Assembly: GCF_000403395.2 (NCBI RefSeq)
Contig: NZ_KE159678.1
Coordinates: forward strand, 142,502-206,501
Reading direction: 5' to 3'
Source of the DNA: Anaerotruncus sp. G3(2012)
GTDB taxonomy: Bacteria; Bacillota; Clostridia; Oscillospirales; Ruminococcaceae
Length of the DNA stretch: 64,000 nucleotides
Below are positions 32,922-41,497 of the stretch, piece by piece. The notes below the pieces were generated by a model. The model had not been told where the DNA came from and ran no database searches. It was given only the letters and a program-made list of their open reading frames with translations. Position 1 is the stretch's first letter, and every line of letters starts with the position of its first letter. A program made the position numbers and the translations under genes.

Positions 32922-34115
32922 TCAGGCGGGATACCATTCACGGGTAAGCTGTCCGAGAATCTCGATCCCCTTGACGATTGCCTGATCGGTGGGGGTGGAG
33001 AAGTTGAGGCGGAACGCACGACAAGGGGCGGTCTGGTCGGCGAGGAAGGCCGAGCCTGGCACGATCGCGACCTTTTTTTCGACTGCCCGGTTGCAGAATG
33101 CCATCATGTCGGCGCCCTCGGGCAGGGTGCACCAAACGAACAGGCCGCCCTCTGGTACGGTGTAGGAAACCGCCGGGGAAAACTCCTTTTTGATGCAGTC
33201 GAGCATCAGGCTGCACTTGCGCTTGTAGATTTCCTGGATTTTGTGGATATGCGCTTCAACATCGCAGGTGGTGAGCCAGCGCTCACAGATCATCTGAGCA
33301 AGCATATTGGTATGCACATCGGAACACTGCTTTCCGACCGTCATTTTGGCGATCAGCGGTTTGGGAGCGGCGACAAACCCGACCCGGATACCGGGTGCAA
33401 GCAGTTTGGAGAAGCTGCCGACATAGATCACAGCGCCGCTTTCATCGAACGACTTGATGCTGGGAACCGGCTCACCGGAGCAGCGCAGATCGCCGTATGG
33501 GTTGTCCTCCAATATAAGGACGTTATATTTTTCGGCGAGGCGGAGAACCGCTTTCCGCTTTTCGAGGGAGGTGGTGATACCCGACGGATTTTGGAAGTTG
33601 GGTATCATATAGAAGAGTTTGACATTGGGCTGCTCCCTCATCGCCTGCTCGAACTTTTCCAGATTGACCCCGTCAGGCTCCATCTCGACCCCGACCAGGT
33701 TGCAGTTGTAGGAGCGGAAGCAGTTCAGACATCCAATAAACGACGGGTCCTCGCAGAGAACAGTATCCCCCTCATTGACCAATGCCTTGGCGGTGAGGTC
33801 GGCGCCCTGCTGTGCCCCTGAAATGATAATCAGCTCGTTGTCCCGCATCGGGATGCCGTAATGGGTTTCGAGCAGTTTTTTACAGGCATCACGCAGGGGC
33901 ATGTATCCCTCGGTAACCGAATATTGCAGGGCCATGATCGGCTGTTCAGCGAGTATTTCCGCCGCGATCCGCTGTACATCCGCGACCGGGAAGGCATCCG
34001 GAGCCGGATTGCCTGCGGCGAACGAGATGACCGATGGGTCGGAGGTGGATTTTAAAATCTCCCGGATCAGGGAGGGTTGAAGGGTGGCCATCCTGTCGGA
34101 AAATTGATAAACCAT
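32922..34115 (-). CDS. PLP-dependent aminotransferase, 2-aminoadipate/aromatic type
   Basis: This encodes 397 residues from ATG 34115 (AAAGG upstream); the frame is open for another 21 residues. Fold type I class I/II: ISFAAGNPAPDAFP at the N-terminus, PNFQNPSGITTSLEKRKAVL (substrate region), LEDNPYGDLRCSG, and the PLP lysine in YVGSFSKLLAPGIRVGFVA. It belongs to the group that includes LysN-like 2-aminoadipate aminotransferases and the catalytic half of MocR regulators, without the helix-turn-helix. Substrate is not predictable. It precedes trpS closely. Confidence 0.88.
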   Translation of the reverse strand: MVYQFSDRMATLQPSLIREILKSTSDPSVISFAAGNPAPDAFPVADVQRIAAEILAEQPIMALQYSVTEGYMPLRDACKKLLETHYGIPMRDNELIIISGAQQGADLTAKALVNEGDTVLCEDPSFIGCLNCFRSYNCNLVGVEMEPDGVNLEKFEQAMREQPNVKLFYMIPNFQNPSGITTSLEKRKAVLRLAEKYNVLILEDNPYGDLRCSGEPVPSIKSFDESGAVIYVGSFSKLLAPGIRVGFVAAPKPLIAKMTVGKQCSDVHTNMLAQMICERWLTTCDVEAHIHKIQEIYKRKCSLMLDCIKKEFSPAVSYTVPEGGLFVWCTLPEGADMMAFCNRAVEKKVAIVPGSAFLADQTAPCRAFRLNFSTPTDQAIVKGIEILGQLTREWYPA

Positions 34116-34274
34116 GGTTATGTACGACCTTTCTGCCAAATGGCTGAACGATATAAAAATGATCCTGCATGTTTTCAAAAGCTCCCAAGCAGCGCGGGCA
34201 GCGTACGTATGGAATTTATTTTAGCATAAATCCCATTTGTTTTCAATCCTTTTACGCGGATGCAGGTCCGCAAA

Positions 34275-34322
34275 ATCCGACACCCGCTTTAGACAACTTC
34301 TGCGCCCCACCCTCTTTACAAT
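34275..34322 (+). promoter_or_regulatory. spoIIE promoter with 21-bp spacer and 0A-like box
   Basis: TAGACA (34290-34295), a 21-nt spacer and TACAAT (34317-34322). On the minus strand TGTCGGA, one mismatch from the Spo0A box TGNCGAA, lies just upstream. Bacillus spoIIE and spoIIG have sigma-A promoters with the same unusually long spacer, activated by phosphorylated Spo0A. The assignment is by analogy. Confidence 0.5.
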
Positions 34323-34361
34323 AGGTAGAAACAGATAAACTTTTCAGTATATGAGGAATGG

Positions 34362-36698
34362 GTGAATTTTATGCAGAACAGAACAGGAGCAGCCGGAGCG
34401 GCATTGGGGGCGCGGGCGCGGCAGACGCTGCGTGCACACCGGCTGGAGATGGAGTATCTTGTATGTGCGGTAACCGGCTTCCTTTCGGCGAATGCGTTTG
34501 TACTGGGTGGCCTGGCGCCTTTTGGGGTTGCGTTTGCGGCTGCGGCCAAAAAGAAGGATTATGCAGCAGCCGTTTTGGGAGCGACGCTTGGATATCTCGC
34601 CTCGTTCCGTCTGGTAACCAATATTAAATATGTGGCGGCGATGCTCCTGCTCTTTCTGCTGCGCTGGGGAGGGGAGAGCGGGTCGTTTGCCAGGAGCCTG
34701 CGCATTCCGCGTCTGGCATTCTGCGCTGCTGCTCTGGGAATCCCGTCCCTTGCGCTGATGGTGATTTCAGGCGGAGGAATCTACGACCTGCTGCTTGCGG
34801 TCTCGGAGGTCCTTCTTGCCTGCTGTGCAGGATATTTTTTCTCCCGTACGATCCACGCGATGGAGGAAGGGCTTGAAAATGCCCGTCAGTCGGACATCAC
34901 CAGTGTGATGATTACCTTTTGCATCGCGATTCTTGCACTGGTCAACCTGCACCTTTTCGGACTTTCGGTTGGTCGGGTGCTCGCCTGCCTGACCATCCTG
35001 CTCGCCGCACAGGCTGCACGCGAAGCAGGCGGTGCTATTGCAGGGGTCGCGGCAGGGGTGTCCGCAGGATTGCTCGGCGGCGGACAGGCGTTCCTGATGG
35101 GCACCTATGGATTTGGCGGGCTGCTCGCAGGGGTGTTTGCCCCGCTTGGCAGGTTTGCATCGGCGGGGGTGTTCATCCTCATCAACCTGTTTGCGATGCT
35201 CGCTTCCCGTTCGGGTGCGGACTACCATCTGCTTGCGGAAATCTTTGTCGCCAGCGCTTTTTCGATGCTGATTTCGACCGAACGGATGCAGCGTCTGGCA
35301 ATGCGTGGGACACAGGGTGACGCGGTACAGGAGGATACCTATCGGGAGATGCTCACCGGGCGGATCGAAAATATTTCGGGCGCGCTGCGGGATGTCGCAG
35401 AGACCACCCGCAGGGTGAACGAGAAGCTGGCAGGGATGGTCAGCGGGGATGTCTCTTCGGTCTACCATTGCGCGGCGGACGAGGTCTGCCGCCGGTGCCG
35501 CAACAGGACGGTCTGCTGGCAGCTTCGATACAGCGATACCAGCAATGTGATGAACGATATGCTCGGGGTGCTCCGCAGAACCGGCCGGCTTTCCGAGCTG
35601 GATTTCCCGGACTATTTTGCGCGGGCCTGCCCCAGCCTTGCCGTACTTTCCGAGCAGATCAGCCGGAAATTTGCAGAATTCACTGCGCGGGAGACGATGC
35701 GCCGGAAGGTCGCACAGGTGCGCGGGGTGGTCACCGACCAGTTTGAAGGGATGGCCCTGATGATTGATTCGATGGGGCGGGAACTGGGCGCGCTTGCCGC
35801 GCAGGACAGCCAGACCGCCGCACAGGTCAGGACATATCTGGAATCTCTCTCGGTGTTTCCGGACCGGGTTTCCTGCACCCTAGACAGCGGCGCCAATATG
35901 ACCCTCGAGCTGGTCATTCCAGTCTATAAATTCAACCGCCTGGGCGCGGAAGAGCTGACCTGCGGGCTTTCCGAGCTGTGCGGACGGGAATTTGAGCTGC
36001 CAGCCAGGCGGGACTCGCTCGACAAAACCATCTGCACCCTGACCTTCACCGAAAAGGCATTTTACACGGTGCGGTGGGGCGCTTCCCAGGCAGGCAGCGG
36101 GGAGTCCCGTCTCTGCGGCGACAGTTACAGCTACGCAGACCCGCAGGTGGGGCGGGTCAACATCATCCTCTCGGATGGGATGGGGAGCGGCGGCGCGGCG
36201 GCAGTTGATTCGACAATGACCGCTGAACTGCTCAAACGGCTGATCGAAGCGGGAGTGAGTCTGGACGCAGCGCTGAAGCTGGTCAATTCGGCCCTGTTGG
36301 TCAAGTCGGGGGAGGAGTCGCTCGCCACCATCGATATCACCGGGGTGGATCTTTACACCGGCTGTGCCGAGTTCTATAAGGCGGGCGCTGCACCGACCTT
36401 CCTGCGCAAGTCGGGCAAGGGGGGATATGTCGAATCGAGCTCGCTGCCGGTGGGCATCTTGGGCGGGGTCAGCTTTGAGAAAAACGCGGTTACCCTGCGC
36501 GAAGGGGATGTGATCCTGATGGTCTCGGACGGGGCGGTCACCAGCGGATATGGATGGATTGTCAGCGAATTGGAGCACTTCTCCGGGGACGATCCCAAAG
36601 AATTGAGCGAACGGATTGTCACCGAGGCGAAACGCCGCCGCAACGACGGCCACGAGGACGATGTGACGGCGATCGCTGTCATTCTGGAGCGCTGCTGA
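34362..36698 (+). CDS. spoIIE: Stage II sporulation protein E
   Basis: This encodes 778 residues. About 20-330 is a multi-pass membrane region (around ten helices), followed by a cytoplasmic linker with a cysteine cluster (CRRCRNRTVCWQL). The C-terminal PP2C-type phosphatase has GDSYSYADPQVGRVNIILSDGMGSGGAAAVDS and MVSDGAV, and ends GHEDDVTAIAVIL; the aspartates bind Mn. SpoIIE dephosphorylates the anti-anti-sigma factor SpoIIAA to activate sigma-F in the forespore and acts at the asymmetric septum. The GTG at 34362 has GAGG 5 nt upstream; an ATG three codons on is an alternative. Confidence 0.95.
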   Translation: MNFMQNRTGAAGAALGARARQTLRAHRLEMEYLVCAVTGFLSANAFVLGGLAPFGVAFAAAAKKKDYAAAVLGATLGYLASFRLVTNIKYVAAMLLLFLLRWGGESGSFARSLRIPRLAFCAAALGIPSLALMVISGGGIYDLLLAVSEVLLACCAGYFFSRTIHAMEEGLENARQSDITSVMITFCIAILALVNLHLFGLSVGRVLACLTILLAAQAAREAGGAIAGVAAGVSAGLLGGGQAFLMGTYGFGGLLAGVFAPLGRFASAGVFILINLFAMLASRSGADYHLLAEIFVASAFSMLISTERMQRLAMRGTQGDAVQEDTYREMLTGRIENISGALRDVAETTRRVNEKLAGMVSGDVSSVYHCAADEVCRRCRNRTVCWQLRYSDTSNVMNDMLGVLRRTGRLSELDFPDYFARACPSLAVLSEQISRKFAEFTARETMRRKVAQVRGVVTDQFEGMALMIDSMGRELGALAAQDSQTAAQVRTYLESLSVFPDRVSCTLDSGANMTLELVIPVYKFNRLGAEELTCGLSELCGREFELPARRDSLDKTICTLTFTEKAFYTVRWGASQAGSGESRLCGDSYSYADPQVGRVNIILSDGMGSGGAAAVDSTMTAELLKRLIEAGVSLDAALKLVNSALLVKSGEESLATIDITGVDLYTGCAEFYKAGAAPTFLRKSGKGGYVESSSLPVGILGGVSFEKNAVTLREGDVILMVSDGAVTSGYGWIVSELEHFSGDDPKELSERIVTEAKRRRNDGHEDDVTAIAVILERC

Positions 36699-37125
36699 GC
36701 CTTACTTTTCCAGAGGCTCTGATCTCCAACATGCGTTTGACATCCTCATACAGGACGTCGTGATTCTCCAATTCGATCATCAGCCATTTTTGTCCATTGC
36801 CTTCTTGGGTATCCCGATAGATCTGCTGGATTTCGGGGCGGAAGGAGGGAAGCGCTGCTTCGAAACGCTCCTTTTCCTTTCTGCCGATGACAACCATTAC
36901 AGCAAAGGTATTTTCTCTCGGGTATACCGTACATAAAGACCGGCCCCCTTTTTGGAACCTGATGTTCCATCCAGGCTCCCAACTGCATTTGCTGAAGGCA
37001 AGCGCTGGTTTTACGCGGTAGTTTTTTTCCAGATATGCGCAAAAGGTATCCCACAAAGGGTTATGGATATAATCACTGATTTCAGCCATGGAAGGGGGAT
37101 AGGCGTGGTTTTCTCTGCAAATCAT
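36679..37125 (-). CDS. DUF3788-family protein
   Basis: This encodes 148 residues from ATG 37125 (GAGG upstream). Features: PLWDTFCAYLEKNYRVKPALAFSKCSWEPGWNIRFQKGGRSLCTVYP and then VMVVIGRKEKERFE, which match the small DUF3788 family of soluble proteins, ending in the motif QKWLMIELENHDVLYEDVKRMLEIR. Function unknown. Its 3' end overlaps the 3' end of spoIIE by 20 nt on the opposite strand. Confidence 0.75.
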   Translation of the reverse strand: MICRENHAYPPSMAEISDYIHNPLWDTFCAYLEKNYRVKPALAFSKCSWEPGWNIRFQKGGRSLCTVYPRENTFAVMVVIGRKEKERFEAALPSFRPEIQQIYRDTQEGNGQKWLMIELENHDVLYEDVKRMLEIRASGKVRLSSAPE

Positions 37126-37317
37126 AAAACGGAACCTCATCTTTCAAATTTTGGGGAGTTTGACGCAGGAGGCTTTTTCACCTGCAAAAAGCCTTCGGTG
37201 GGTTGGAAGAATCGGGTGAAATTTTGAGAACGCTCTGGTGGATTGGACAGAGCAAAAACCAGCGCCCCGGCCCGGAGGCGGGAACGCTGGAACATTTTCT
37301 CAGTCACAGGGAGGAGA

Positions 37318-38115
37318 TCAAAGGAAGTTGCCGACCTCAAACATCATCACGAACCGGAACGATTCCTCTTCAAGGACGGTTTTTTTCGTGGTGGAACGGT
37401 CTTCATTGACCTCCTGCACCGATACCTTGGTTGGCGCGTACCGGTTATAGAGGGAAAACTCATTCGCAATCTTCGAAACCGCCCCGAGGCTCGAGACGAG
37501 CACAAGCGGGGTATCCTCGGTGACAAAACGCTCATAGGCGGGATCCTGATTGTTGTCAAAATCGTCTACAAAATGGTACAGTCCGTTTTCACCGACCGGT
37601 GCATTTTCAAGCAGGAAGGGCATCGCGCTCGTAACACGGGAGAGCGCGGGAAAATAACTGTTGAACGGCACCTTTCTCATACTGAGTGCGGTCATATTTT
37701 CCCGGCGGGTTTCGGTCTTTTGCAGGGTAGCCCGCTTTTCGTTGGCGGTGACCGTCCAGTACTCCGCCTGGTTGTTCGAGACAAGATTGACCATATGGAT
37801 GGTCAGATTGGTTACAATCCCGCTGCTGGTGCCGTTGTCCTGCACAGTCATGGTGCTGTCGAGGGTCAACAGTTTGGAGGCGTTGTCCTGTCCGATAATC
37901 CGGATGATCTCCTGCATGGTATCCTTCTGAAGGACCGATGCGGCTGTGGTATCCTGTAACCTGGTGGTATTCATCTGAAGCTGGACGAATGAGATCAGGC
38001 GGGAGATGCCGAGAAGGAGCAGCACAAAGAGTGCAAACCCGATGACCCCCACCATGATGATTCTGCGTTTATAGACCGGCTTGAGCCGTTTGAATTGTGC
38101 GTAAGTCAGACCCAT
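37318..38115 (-). CDS. Single-pass membrane protein with extracytoplasmic domain, unknown
   Basis: This encodes 265 residues if translation starts at ATG 38115. The frame is open to 38172, but that ATG lies upstream of the -10 element of the best promoter (38161-38188), so the shorter form is favoured although its ribosome binding site is weak. Residues ~20-45 are one helix (IIMVGVIGFALFVLLLLGI) after a basic cytoplasmic stretch (KRLKPVYKRR), giving an outside C-terminus of ~215 residues. No family is recognised. It could be a sporulation or envelope protein given the neighbours, but nothing proves it. Confidence 0.6.
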   Translation of the reverse strand: MGLTYAQFKRLKPVYKRRIIMVGVIGFALFVLLLLGISRLISFVQLQMNTTRLQDTTAASVLQKDTMQEIIRIIGQDNASKLLTLDSTMTVQDNGTSSGIVTNLTIHMVNLVSNNQAEYWTVTANEKRATLQKTETRRENMTALSMRKVPFNSYFPALSRVTSAMPFLLENAPVGENGLYHFVDDFDNNQDPAYERFVTEDTPLVLVSSLGAVSKIANEFSLYNRYAPTKVSVQEVNEDRSTTKKTVLEEESFRFVMMFEVGNFL

Positions 38116-38160
38116 TTTTCCATACACCGCCTGCATTGAAAGATAAAACTGTCTATCCCT

Positions 38161-38188
38161 ATTATAATGCATCTGAAAAGAATGTCAA
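38161..38188 (-). promoter_or_regulatory. Consensus sigma-A promoter
   Basis: On the minus strand TTGACA (38188-38183), 16 nt, TATAAT (38166-38161). Both hexamers are perfect. It drives the membrane protein at 37318-38115. Confidence 0.8.
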
Positions 38189-38251
38189 ATCCCGTCGAAC
38201 GGGAATTTTAACCGCCCGGAATCTGTCGAAAAGATGCAGTGATCCCATTTT

Positions 38252-39106
38252 TCAGACAGTCCCCAGGCCGGTGGTGCGCGCATAGTGGAAGAGGTATTGC
38301 TGGGCGATCCCCTCGTATCCTCTGGCACAGTCAGGGAGGCCATCCGGATAGAGGAGCTCCATCACCCGCCGCATCCAGACGTCGATTGGGAAACACTCCA
38401 CCCTGCCGCACCCGTAAAGCAAGGCGCAGTCCGCGACCTTGACCCCCACGCCAGTGATCCGGGTGAGCATCGCGCGGGCTTCGGGAAGCGGCAGGGAGCA
38501 GCAGGCTTCCAGATCTACCTGCCCGGAAACGACCTTTTGTGCCGCATCCACCAGATAGCGGGCGCGAAATCCCGCACGCAGCGGGGCGAGGTCGGCAGGG
38601 GAACAGGAGGCGACCGCTTCAGGCGAGGGGAACGCGAACCCGCCGCCCTCGGCAGGCTCCCCCAATAGTTCGCAGAACCGGGAGACAATCCCCTTAATTC
38701 GTTTGACATGGTTGTTCTGGCTGATGATGAACGAGCAGAGCGCCTCCCACGGTTCCTGACGCAGCACCCGGATGCCAGGCGCATACTCGACAGCCCGGGC
38801 AAGAGCGGGATCGGAGGAAAACCGGCGTTTGAGAGCAGCGTAATCCCGTCCAAGATCGAAATAGGGGTGCCAGACCTGCTCGAAGGAGGCGCGGCTGATC
38901 CCCCAAAGCCGCACCGCATCCCCTTCCCGGGAGATGCGGCAGCGTTTTTTGTGCGCAATGCCGATAAAACTGCCGTCCATTTGTTCTTCCCAACGAAAAG
39001 CCTGTCCGCAGTCGAGGGTCTGTGCAAGATCAAAATCAGGCATATCCGGCAGGAGAACGCCCGATTCGTCGAAAGTCGCGGGGATTTGCAGCGCAGATTT
39101 CAGCAA
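38252..39106 (-). CDS. ogg: 8-oxoguanine DNA glycosylase (OGG1-type, HhH-GPD)
   Basis: This encodes 284 residues. The N-terminal domain (DLAQTLDCGQAFRWEE) is of the OGG/AlkA type, followed by the helix-hairpin-helix region: IISQNNHVKRIKGIVSRFCE, then ITGVGVKVADCALLYGCGRVECFPIDVWMRRVM with the catalytic Lys in GVGVKVADC and Asp in FPIDVW. It removes oxidised guanine and nicks the strand (bifunctional). Length is normal. It is transcribed alone. Confidence 0.9.
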   Translation of the reverse strand: MLKSALQIPATFDESGVLLPDMPDFDLAQTLDCGQAFRWEEQMDGSFIGIAHKKRCRISREGDAVRLWGISRASFEQVWHPYFDLGRDYAALKRRFSSDPALARAVEYAPGIRVLRQEPWEALCSFIISQNNHVKRIKGIVSRFCELLGEPAEGGGFAFPSPEAVASCSPADLAPLRAGFRARYLVDAAQKVVSGQVDLEACCSLPLPEARAMLTRITGVGVKVADCALLYGCGRVECFPIDVWMRRVMELLYPDGLPDCARGYEGIAQQYLFHYARTTGLGTV

Positions 39107-39287
39107 GATTTTCCCTCCTTGTGCAAAAGTGGAATGCCATCAGTATACCAGATTGCAGCGCAAAAGAAAATAAAAATTTCTCAGAAAATTTTATGGAATT
39201 CTACGAAAATATACGGACATATCCGGCTGGTTGATTACAGATGGTAATCAGCCGCCGGCTTTTTTGGAATGCTGGGAAAAATGGGAT

Positions 39288-39421
39288 GTGCAAAACTTTG
39301 TGGAATCTGTGAAAACTTTTCCTGGTGGAAAACCGCTTGAAATCGAATGGTTTTCTACAGTTTCCACTGACTTTTCCACTGGTTTGGGGAAATTCAGAAG
39401 GTTTTCCACTACGTTTTCAAC
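39288..39421. repeat. Cluster of eight GTGGAAAAC-like 9-mers
   Basis: Copies, in both orientations, at about 39288, 39309, 39325, 39350, 39360, 39371, 39401 and 39413. Members are GTGCAAAAC, GTGAAAAC, GTGGAAAAC, GTAGAAAAC, GTGGAAAC, GTGGAAAAG, GTGGAAAAC and GTTGAAAAC. They resemble DnaA boxes (TGTGGATAA) without matching fully. No gene occupies this 450-bp gap. Confidence 0.6.
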
Positions 39422-39557
39422 GGTATGTTAATACTTTCGGTGTATTCAGCCTGATACAGGCGGTTTTTGTTTTTGTATAAAATGACGCTTGACAAGGGAA
39501 TAATTCCATTAGGGCGGTAAAAAATAGATTGGACAAATCCGGAAAGGGGAGAAGCCT

Positions 39558-39821
39558 ATGTTGAAAGGGGTCAGTCAGAAGGTAATCGAGGTAGTCCACA
39601 CCGATAACCGCTATTTTGAGAAGGCAATCCTGTTCCTGCGGCCTGCCGCACAGGGGGAGGATAAAGCAAAACTGAAACTGCATGCAGGGGAGTATCTGGG
39701 GCAGATCGACTTTGCTCCCCAGAATCACGCCAAAAAGAAGCTGTCTGCGGGCGACCTGATACGTATAGCCGTTGCCGCGCTGGCTGGTGCGGCGGTCGCC
39801 TGCCTGTTTTTCCTGCTGTAA
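39558..39821 (+). CDS. Small tail-anchored hypothetical protein
   Basis: This encodes 87 residues. The N-terminal ~60 residues are basic and soluble (VSQKVIEVVHTDNRYFEKAILFLRP). The last ~22 (IRIAVAALAGAAVACLFFLL) form one membrane helix. Shine-Dalgarno AAAGGGGAG. A GC-rich hairpin with a T run follows at 39823-39855. It is a common type of small clostridial protein next to rlmB; no function is known. Confidence 0.65.
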   Translation: MLKGVSQKVIEVVHTDNRYFEKAILFLRPAAQGEDKAKLKLHAGEYLGQIDFAPQNHAKKKLSAGDLIRIAVAALAGAAVACLFFLL

Positions 39822-39822
39822 C

Positions 39823-39855
39823 GCCGGGTGCGCCCTTGGGTCAGGGCGCCCTTTT
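39823..39855 (+). terminator. Terminator after the small membrane protein
   Basis: GGGTGCGCCCT pairs with AGGGCGCCC with a small bulge; TTTT follows. Confidence 0.7.
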
Positions 39856-39888
39856 GCGTTCCGAACAAAAAAATATTGCGCCCACCGG

Positions 39889-39917
39889 TTGGAATTCGGT
39901 CCGAAATATGCTATGCT
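39889..39917 (+). promoter_or_regulatory. Probable promoter of rlmB
   Basis: TTGGAA (39889-39894), 17 nt, TATGCT (39912-39917), 130 nt before the gene. Confidence 0.5.
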
Positions 39918-40049
39918 AATATACGTATCGAAAAAAGAAAACTTTTTCGAAAGATTAAGGGCGCGGCATAGACGGTTGCCGGACAGCTCTGTATAGGACG
40001 GATTTGCGTGCCGGAACCCCCGGCACGATTTGCAGGAGGTTACTGTTTT

Positions 40050-40814
40050 ATGGGAAATTCCAACCCCAAACACGACCGGGAAGACGATACGCTGGTTCTC
40101 GGGCGCAATGCGGTGGTTGAGCTGCTGCGCGGAGGACGGGAGGTCGAATGCGTCTATCTCTGCGACGATGTACCCGCCAGAGGGCAGCCGCTCTCACGGA
40201 TCGCCGGGCTGGCGAAGGAAGCGGGGGTACCGGTCAAGCGGGTGGATTCCCGCAAGCTGGACCAGCTCGCCGGCGGGCTGAACCATCAGGGGGCTGTGGC
40301 GGTAGCCGCAGCGTTCCGATACAGCACGATCGACGAGATCTTCGCACGTGCAGGAGAGGAGCCCCCTTTTCTTCTGATCGCAGATTCGATCGAGGACCCG
40401 CACAACCTCGGTGCGATTATCCGCACCGCAGAAGCCGCGGGTGCGCATGGGATTATCATTCCCAAGCGGGGCAGCGCCGGGCTGACGCCGATTGTCGGGC
40501 GTACAAGCGCAGGTGCGGTCGAGCATCTGCCGGTTGCGCGGGTGACCAACCTTGTCGCAGCTATCCGGCAGCTCAAGGAACGCGGCGTCTGGATATTTGG
40601 TGCAGACATGAATGGAGGACGGTGGGAATCTACCGATCTGACCGGCAGTATCGGGCTGGTGATCGGTTCGGAGGGGTTCGGCCTCTCCCGATTGGTGCGG
40701 GAACACTGCGACGGAATCCTCTCTCTTCCAATGTGTGGGAAGATCAATTCGCTGAATGCCTCAGTTGCGGCTGGTATTCTGCTTTATGAGGTGGTTCGCC
40801 AGCGTACAAAATGA
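40050..40814 (+). CDS. rlmB: 23S rRNA (guanosine-2'-O-)-methyltransferase, SpoU/TrmH family
   Basis: This encodes 254 residues from ATG 40050 (AGGAGG upstream). N-terminal substrate-binding domain (LVLGRNAVVELLRGGREVECVYL), then the SPOUT knotted fold with motif 1 LIADSIEDPHNLGAIIRTAEAAGAHGII, motif 2 GLVIGSEGFGLSRLVREHCDGILSLPMCG, and motif 3 INSLNASVAAGILLYEVVRQR. It methylates the 2'-OH of a guanosine in the 23S peptidyl-transferase region (G2251 in E. coli numbering) or a related site. Confidence 0.93.
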   Translation: MGNSNPKHDREDDTLVLGRNAVVELLRGGREVECVYLCDDVPARGQPLSRIAGLAKEAGVPVKRVDSRKLDQLAGGLNHQGAVAVAAAFRYSTIDEIFARAGEEPPFLLIADSIEDPHNLGAIIRTAEAAGAHGIIIPKRGSAGLTPIVGRTSAGAVEHLPVARVTNLVAAIRQLKERGVWIFGADMNGGRWESTDLTGSIGLVIGSEGFGLSRLVREHCDGILSLPMCGKINSLNASVAAGILLYEVVRQRTK

Positions 40815-40876
40815 GCGTCCGCTTTGCAGCCTGGATGTTTTGCCAGGTTGCAGGAATTTGTTCAGTATTTATGCAA

Positions 40877-40904
40877 GGGGGCTTTTTCTCTTGCCAAAGC
40901 CCCC
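40877..40904 (+). terminator. Hairpin after rlmB
   Basis: GGGGGCTTT at 40877-40885 pairs with AAAGCCCCC at 40896-40904. A long T run does not follow. Confidence 0.6.
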
Positions 40905-40994
40905 TCTTGCCGCTTCGCGGCAATTCACCCGAAAAAAGCGCTTCACAGGATAAAGCGTTCCGCCGCGTGCGCGCGGCGGCGGGGGCTCCGCCCC

Positions 40995-41036
40995 TCGACC
41001 CCGCAATTTTTTGAAAAAAATTGAGTAAAACTTTAG
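40995..41036 (+). repeat. 42-bp direct repeat, copy 1
   Basis: Identical to 41242-41283, in the same orientation. It starts TCGACCCCGC and continues through an A/T tract to CTTTAG. Confidence 0.95.
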
Positions 41037-41241
41037 TTTTAGGAAAAAAGCGGTACCCGGCCCGGAAGGGAGGGGCCTACGGGGAGGGGTCGCCGACCCC
41101 TCGCCCGTAAGGCAAACTGAGGGGGCGTCGCGGCGGATACCGCCGCGCTTCGGGCTGAAAGCCCGAGAAGCCCCCCGAAGAAGGGCGCTTGCGCCCCGGA
41201 AGTTTGGGCTGGAACCCAAACTTCCGTTGCCTCACTGCCCT
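41037..41241. repeat. Array of GC-rich hairpins between the 42-bp repeats
   Basis: Consecutive perfect or near-perfect hairpins are visible: GAGGGGTCG/CGACCCCTC, GCGGCGG/CCGCCGC, GCTTCGGGCT/AGCCCGAGAAGC, GGGCGC/GCGCCC and GGAAGTTTGGG/CCCAAACTTCC. No ribosome binding site or coding frame is convincing. It fills most of the 680-bp gene-free gap after rlmB. Confidence 0.65.
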
Positions 41242-41283
41242 TCGACCCCGCAATTTTTTGAAAAAAATTGAGTAAAACTTTAG
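41242..41283 (+). repeat. 42-bp direct repeat, copy 2
   Basis: Perfect copy of 40995-41036, 247 bp away. Confidence 0.95.
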
Positions 41284-41497
41284 GTGTTGAACAGGTTTTG
41301 AGATTTTGTCCGTTTTTGCTCCGTTCAAGGAGATATCGCTGCGCGTCGGTTGGCCTATGTGCGCCGTTCGGCAGTTTTTATGGTAAGCTGCCGCCCGGAG
41401 AGCGGCAGGAAGGGGATTGTGAAAGTCCCTCTGTTTCAAGAGATCAACCACCGGCACAGACCGGCAGATTCCAGTTAGAAGGAGGGAACTGTTTGAT

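Noticed and set aside
39417-40073. A 218-residue minus-strand frame before rlmB
   Set aside because: It runs antisense through the small membrane-protein gene and the rlmB promoter, with unlikely composition.
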